A stretch of DNA of 9,110 bases from Betaproteobacteria bacterium (GTDB lineage: Bacteria > Pseudomonadota > Gammaproteobacteria > Burkholderiales > SG8-39), in the NCBI GenBank assembly GCA_012274205.1, contig JAAOZY010000147.1:1-9110 (forward strand), written 5' to 3'. Of the stretch, positions 6,119 through 9,110 are shown one piece after another; within the stretch, counting starts at the first letter, position 1, and each line of letters starts with the position of its first letter. Both the position numbers and the translations under genes were made by a program. The notes under the pieces were generated by a model. It made no database searches, was not told the DNA's origin, and saw only the letters and a list, made by a program, of their open reading frames with translations.

Positions 6119-7057
6119 GTGGGAAACGCCGGCGTAAGCATCATCCTGCCTCTTTTCGGCATTTTGCTCACCGGTTTTCTGGCTGGCCGCTTCAAATTGC
6201 TGGTGGAAGGCGCCAGCACGATTCTCAACCAGTTCGTCTTTGCCGTGGCGTTTCCGGCCCTGATATTCAATTCGCTGTCAGGCGTTTCGATCGAAGAGTT
6301 CTTTGACTGGCCGTTCCTGGGTGCGCTCGGCGGCGGAATGCTCGCGATCTTCTGCCTGAGCCTGCTGGTTGCGCGCTTTGCCTTTCCAGACAGTCTGACA
6401 GCCCTGGGGCTGCACGGACTGACGGCGATGTTTTCGAGCACGGCCTATATCGGCTTGCCTGTCATCCGCATGGTCTACGGCGACGCCGGTTTGGTTCCGG
6501 GCATAATCGGCGCGGTCATAACAGGCGCGGTCTTCATGCCGCTCGGAATCATCCTGGCGGAGATCGACAAAGGGCGCGGCAGGTCCAAGGGACACTTTAT
6601 CCTCGCTCCGCTGGCCGCCGTGCTGCGCAACCCGATCATGGTGGCGACCGCGGCTGGACTCGCCGTTTCCGCTGCGGGAGTCGCCGTTCCGGGCCCGATA
6701 AGGACTTTTTGTGAATTGCTGAGCGGGGCCTTTATCCCCTGCGCCCTGTTCGCGGCCGGTCTGTTCATGTCGGGGTTCTCGGTCAAGGGCGAGTCGAAGG
6801 AAATAGCATGGCTGGTGCTCGCCAAGCTCCTGCTGCACCCCTTGATCACCTGGTGGCTGGCCTATCACGTGTTTGCGCTGAAGGGAATTCTCCCGGCAAT
6901 CGCGGTGCTTCAGGCGGCCCTGCCAAGCGGCGTGCCGGTATTCGTGCTGGCGCAGCAATACAACACCTTTGCGACGCGCTCGAGCGCGGTCATCGTGGTG
7001 TCGACCGCCATCTCCGCCCTGACGCTGCCGGCATTGCTGTTCTTCCTCAACGGCTAA
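6119..7057 (+). CDS. AEC-family (auxin efflux carrier type) membrane transporter
   Basis: The 312-residue inner-membrane protein has about ten hydrophobic segments in two halves joined by a polar loop (AEIDKGRGRSKGH, about 147-159). This is the usual size and layout of bacterial AEC permeases, which export or exchange small organic acids. Family-like spots are FAVAFPALIFNSL in helix 2, FSSTAYIGLPV in helix 4, CALFAAGLFMSG in helix 7 and ALPSGVPVFVLAQQYN near helix 9. The substrate cannot be read from sequence; malonate, malate and similar acids are known for relatives. I chose GTG at 6119 because a strong GGAGGGAG (6108-6115) precedes it and the protein then begins with its first helix, as relatives do. 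An earlier GTG at 6074 would add 15 residues without a ribosome binding site. It is monocistronic as far as visible. Confidence 0.88.
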   Translation: MGNAGVSIILPLFGILLTGFLAGRFKLLVEGASTILNQFVFAVAFPALIFNSLSGVSIEEFFDWPFLGALGGGMLAIFCLSLLVARFAFPDSLTALGLHGLTAMFSSTAYIGLPVIRMVYGDAGLVPGIIGAVITGAVFMPLGIILAEIDKGRGRSKGHFILAPLAAVLRNPIMVATAAGLAVSAAGVAVPGPIRTFCELLSGAFIPCALFAAGLFMSGFSVKGESKEIAWLVLAKLLLHPLITWWLAYHVFALKGILPAIAVLQAALPSGVPVFVLAQQYNTFATRSSAVIVVSTAISALTLPALLFFLNG

Positions 7058-7120
7058 AGCCGCGCCTGACGCCGTGCCCGGACCGCTGCTGCGGCATGCC
7101 TTGTGAGCGAAGCCGGCGCG

Positions 7121-7189
7121 CACCTGCCTGTCCCAAAAAACGCGTAATATTCGACCGTATTCAAAATCAAACCAAGAAGCTGGCAGGTG
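7121..7189. repeat. Spaced 8-bp inverted repeat around an AT-rich stretch
   Basis: CACCTGCC (7121-7128) and GGCAGGTG (7182-7189) are perfect inverted copies separated by 53 bases. The enclosed stretch (about 7134-7176) is distinctly AT-rich and contains TAATAT. It lies in the 222-bp gap before the ABC transporter genes, so it is a candidate control region, either paired operators or a long stem. I could not define a convincing promoter in it. Confidence 0.4.
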
Positions 7190-7279
7190 AGGGCGCGGTC
7201 AATGTTTCTTCGAGGGATGCACACACGCGGGCGCGGCATCGGCGCATCCGCCAATTCCCGGGCAGTGGCGGGGAACTAG

Positions 7280-8359
7280 GTGGCGGATTCCGAAATCTCC
7301 CTTGCCCGCGTCTCCAAGCGCTGGGGCGACACCCGCGCCGTCGACGACATCAGTTTCGAGGTCCCGCCGCACCGCTTCGTGGTGCTGCTTGGCCCATCCG
7401 GCTGCGGCAAATCGACGACCCTGCGCCTGATCGCGGGCCTCGAGGAAGTCACCGCCGGGAAGATCCTGATCCACGGCGCCGATGTGACCGCGCTGCCCCC
7501 GTCTTCGCGCCGGCTCTCCATGGTGTTCCAGTCCTATGCGCTGTTTCCGCACCTGAGCGTGGCCGAGAATATCGTCTTCGGCCTGAAGGTGCGGCGCGTC
7601 GCCTCTGGCGCGCGGCGCGAGCGGCTGAACCGCGTCGCCGCGCTCGTGGGCCTGTCCGATCTGCTCGAGCGCAAGCCGGCGCAACTCTCCGGCGGGCAGC
7701 GCCAGCGCGTCGCCCTGGCGCGCGCCATTATCGCGGAGCACCCGATCTGCCTGATGGACGAGCCGCTGTCGAACCTGGACGCGCGCCTGCGCCACGACAT
7801 GCGCATCGAAATCCATTCGCTGCAGCGCCGCCTGGGGATGACCGTGGTCTATGTCACGCACGACCAGGTCGAGGCAATGAGCATGGCCGACCACATCATA
7901 CTCATGCGCGATGGGCGCATCGAACAGGAAGGCGAGCCCGATGAGCTCTACGTGCGGCCGGTGTCGACCTTTGCCGCCGGATTCATCGGCACGCCGCCGA
8001 TGAATCTGCTCGACCTCGCCGACGGCGCCGCCGGAGCGGTCATCTCGGGCAGCGACGGCGCTGCCGTTCTGCGCGGCGGCGGGGCGGGCCTGAAATTGGG
8101 CGTGCGTCCGGAGGACATCCGCTTGTCGGACCGCGCCGGGGTGCCGGCGCAGCTGATCAATGCCGAATACCTGGGCGCCGACACCATCGTTACCGCGCGG
8201 GTCGGCGCGCAATCGCTGCTGGTGCGCGTGGCCGGGCGCGTGCGCGTCGCGGAGGAGCAGCCGGCCTGCCTTGGCTGGCGCAGTGCCGACGCCCACGTTT
8301 TCGAGACACGATCGGGCCGCCGCGTCGAGGGGCGCGAAGCGATCACCACGGAGGCCTAG
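7280..8359 (+). CDS. ABC importer ATP-binding protein, UgpC/MalK type
   Basis: The 359-residue ATPase would power a CUT1-type importer for sugars, polyols or glycerol-phosphate-like solutes at the inner face of the membrane. Nucleotide-binding features are Walker A GPSGCGKST (38-46), the Q-loop Gln84 in MVFQSYALFPH, signature LSGGQRQRVALARA (136-149), Walker B ICLMDEP (156-162) and switch His194 in YVTHDQVEAM. The C-terminal regulatory TOBE domain (about 235-345) starts after the typical FIGTPPMNLLDL and includes GVRPEDIRL (274-282). The length is typical for the family. GTG at 7280 is preceded by GGGGA (7270-7274) at five bases. A solute-binding protein gene follows 175 bp downstream, and its resemblance to UgpB supports this assignment, but the substrate is not settled, so I give no gene symbol. 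Confidence 0.93.
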   Translation: MADSEISLARVSKRWGDTRAVDDISFEVPPHRFVVLLGPSGCGKSTTLRLIAGLEEVTAGKILIHGADVTALPPSSRRLSMVFQSYALFPHLSVAENIVFGLKVRRVASGARRERLNRVAALVGLSDLLERKPAQLSGGQRQRVALARAIIAEHPICLMDEPLSNLDARLRHDMRIEIHSLQRRLGMTVVYVTHDQVEAMSMADHIILMRDGRIEQEGEPDELYVRPVSTFAAGFIGTPPMNLLDLADGAAGAVISGSDGAAVLRGGGAGLKLGVRPEDIRLSDRAGVPAQLINAEYLGADTIVTARVGAQSLLVRVAGRVRVAEEQPACLGWRSADAHVFETRSGRRVEGREAITTEA

Positions 8360-8382
8360 GGCCTGTCGATGTTCGCCGGGTG

Positions 8383-8394
8383 TGACAAATGTCA
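8383..8394. promoter_or_regulatory. Candidate operator: 12-bp inverted repeat
   Basis: TGACA-AA-TGTCA is a perfect 5-2-5 inverted repeat located 24 bases after the ATPase stop and 140 bases before the solute-binding protein start. The position suits a regulator binding site for the second gene. A weak -35/-10 pair follows (TTGCAG 8414-8419, 17 bases, TCAAAT 8437-8442). Both are tentative. Confidence 0.35.
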
Positions 8395-8534
8395 AGCTAC
8401 CCCGGGGCTGCGCTTGCAGCTGTCATGAACAGGGCGTCAAATGTGCCGATGCAGGCGTATCGCTGCCTGTACTTGCGCCAAGCGATTATCGGTCGCGCCG
8501 GCCGTTCCCGGCGCTGCAAATGGGGAGCTTTGCC

Positions 8535-9110
8535 ATGAAGCACACCGTTACACGCATCATCGTTTCCATGGCCGCGTTGTTGGGCCTGCTGTTCGCGGCG
8601 CCGGCGGGGGCTGCCGGTCCGATCGAGTTGAACATGTACTATCCCATTGCCGTCGGCGGACCGCTGACCAAGCTGGTCGACGAGCTCGTGGCCGGATTCG
8701 AGAAGGAAAATCCGGGCATCAAGGTCAACGCCATCTACGCCGGCAACTACGACGATGCGCGCATCAAGGCGCTCGCCGCGCTGAAAAGCGGCAAGCCGGC
8801 GCAGCTCTCGGTGTTGTTCTCGATCGACATCTACGAGCTGATCGAGCAGGACGCGATCGTCGCGTTCGACGATATCGTCAAGACTCCGGAGGAGCGGGCG
8901 TGGCTGAAGAGTTTCTATCCGAGCCTGATGGCCAACGGCACGTTCAAGGGCAAGGTCTACGGCATTCCGTTCCAGCGCTCGACCATCGTCATGTATTACA
9001 ACAAGGATGCGTTCAAGGAAGCCGGACTCGACCCGAACAAGCCGCCGGCGAACTGGAGCGAAATGGTCGACATGGGGAAAAAACTGGTCAAGCAGGACGC
9101 CGCCGGCCAC
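8535..9110 (+). CDS. ABC importer periplasmic solute-binding protein, UgpB-like (family 1), N-terminal part
   Basis: The first 192 residues are visible; relatives have about 430. A signal peptide ends at about residue 26 (LLFAAPAGA). The mature part begins IELNMYYPIAVGGPLTKLVD, followed by FEKENPGIKVNAIYAGNYDD (about 56-75). Later come GKVYGIPFQRSTIVMYYNKD and then AFKEAGLDPNKPPANWSEMV. The last block closely matches the E. coli glycerol-3-phosphate binder UgpB (YYNKDAFKKAGLDPEQPP). The first binding-site region differs, with YYPIAVGG where UgpB has WHSMEGE, so the ligand may differ. ATG at 8535 has GGGGAG (8522-8527) seven bases upstream. It presumably delivers solute to the ATPase encoded just upstream, with permease genes expected beyond the right edge. 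The order ATPase first, then binding protein, differs from E. coli ugpBAEC. Confidence 0.9.
   Translation, partial: MKHTVTRIIVSMAALLGLLFAAPAGAAGPIELNMYYPIAVGGPLTKLVDELVAGFEKENPGIKVNAIYAGNYDDARIKALAALKSGKPAQLSVLFSIDIYELIEQDAIVAFDDIVKTPEERAWLKSFYPSLMANGTFKGKVYGIPFQRSTIVMYYNKDAFKEAGLDPNKPPANWSEMVDMGKKLVKQDAAGH

Noticed and set aside
6808..7944. Plus-strand open frame of 378 codons spanning the end of the AEC gene and the ATPase gene
   Set aside because: It overlaps two well-supported genes in another frame and has Arg/Pro/Ala-rich composition typical of a shifted frame.
7199..8395. Minus-strand open frame of 398 codons across the ATPase gene
   Set aside because: It is antisense to a complete ABC ATPase with all motifs, and no recognisable features are present in the antisense protein.
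8414..8442. PhoB box before the UgpB-like gene (CTGTCAT occurs at 8419-8425)
   Set aside because: The second CTGTCAT repeat expected eleven bases later is absent, so phosphate-starvation control is not supported.
8397..9110. Minus-strand open frame across the solute-binding protein
   Set aside because: It is antisense to a clear signal-peptide-bearing binding protein; the GC-rich third positions keep the reverse frame open.
1..9110. Defence island, phage, CRISPR or toxin-antitoxin system
   Set aside because: No repeats with spacers, nucleases, integrases, transposases or antitoxin-like pairs were found; the genes are mainly housekeeping and transport.

Overview
The window looks like a chromosomal segment of a Gram-negative proteobacterium, most likely a betaproteobacterium. 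This is inferred from a tail-specific protease of Proteobacteria type, a tRNA-Arg(UCG) with encoded CCA, a decayed tRNA-Phe tail resembling the betaproteobacterial GGCCA-type gene, and many signal peptides. The taxon is not proven by anything in the sequence. No phage, CRISPR, toxin-antitoxin, transposase or defence genes were found.

Left part (1-3368). A membrane-anchored protein of unknown function runs off the left edge on the minus strand, probably from a TTG start. A long gene-free stretch (258-1016) follows. It holds a tRNA 3'-end fragment, a strong orphan intrinsic terminator and a sigma70-like promoter. Next comes a full-length periplasmic tail-specific protease gene (prc/tsp) and an intact tRNA-Arg(UCG).

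Middle part (3369-5855). An intact SAM-dependent methyltransferase with an unusual DPPR motif is followed by a small secreted Gly/Tyr-rich protein. Just after it lies a tRNA-Phe-like 3' half that has lost its 5' half and carries extra bases in its anticodon loop. Its last 17 nt, and a stretch just downstream, are repeated at 758-799, so the prc-tRNA-methyltransferase segment is bracketed by direct repeats of a tRNA 3' end. Beyond it lie a small two-helix membrane protein (minus strand), a 19-residue single-helix peptide with a good ribosome binding site, and a small basic protein.

Right part (5856-9110). An AEC-family (auxin efflux carrier type) transporter with a GTG start is followed by the first two genes of a UgpC/UgpB-like ABC importer: an ATPase and a solute-binding protein that runs off the right edge. 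These two genes are visibly richer in GC than the rest. Their 175-bp gap contains a short perfect inverted repeat. The permease genes are expected beyond the window but cannot be seen.

Most of the window is ordinary housekeeping and transport content. The least explained features are the duplicated tRNA-Phe tail, the orphan terminator and the tiny membrane peptide.
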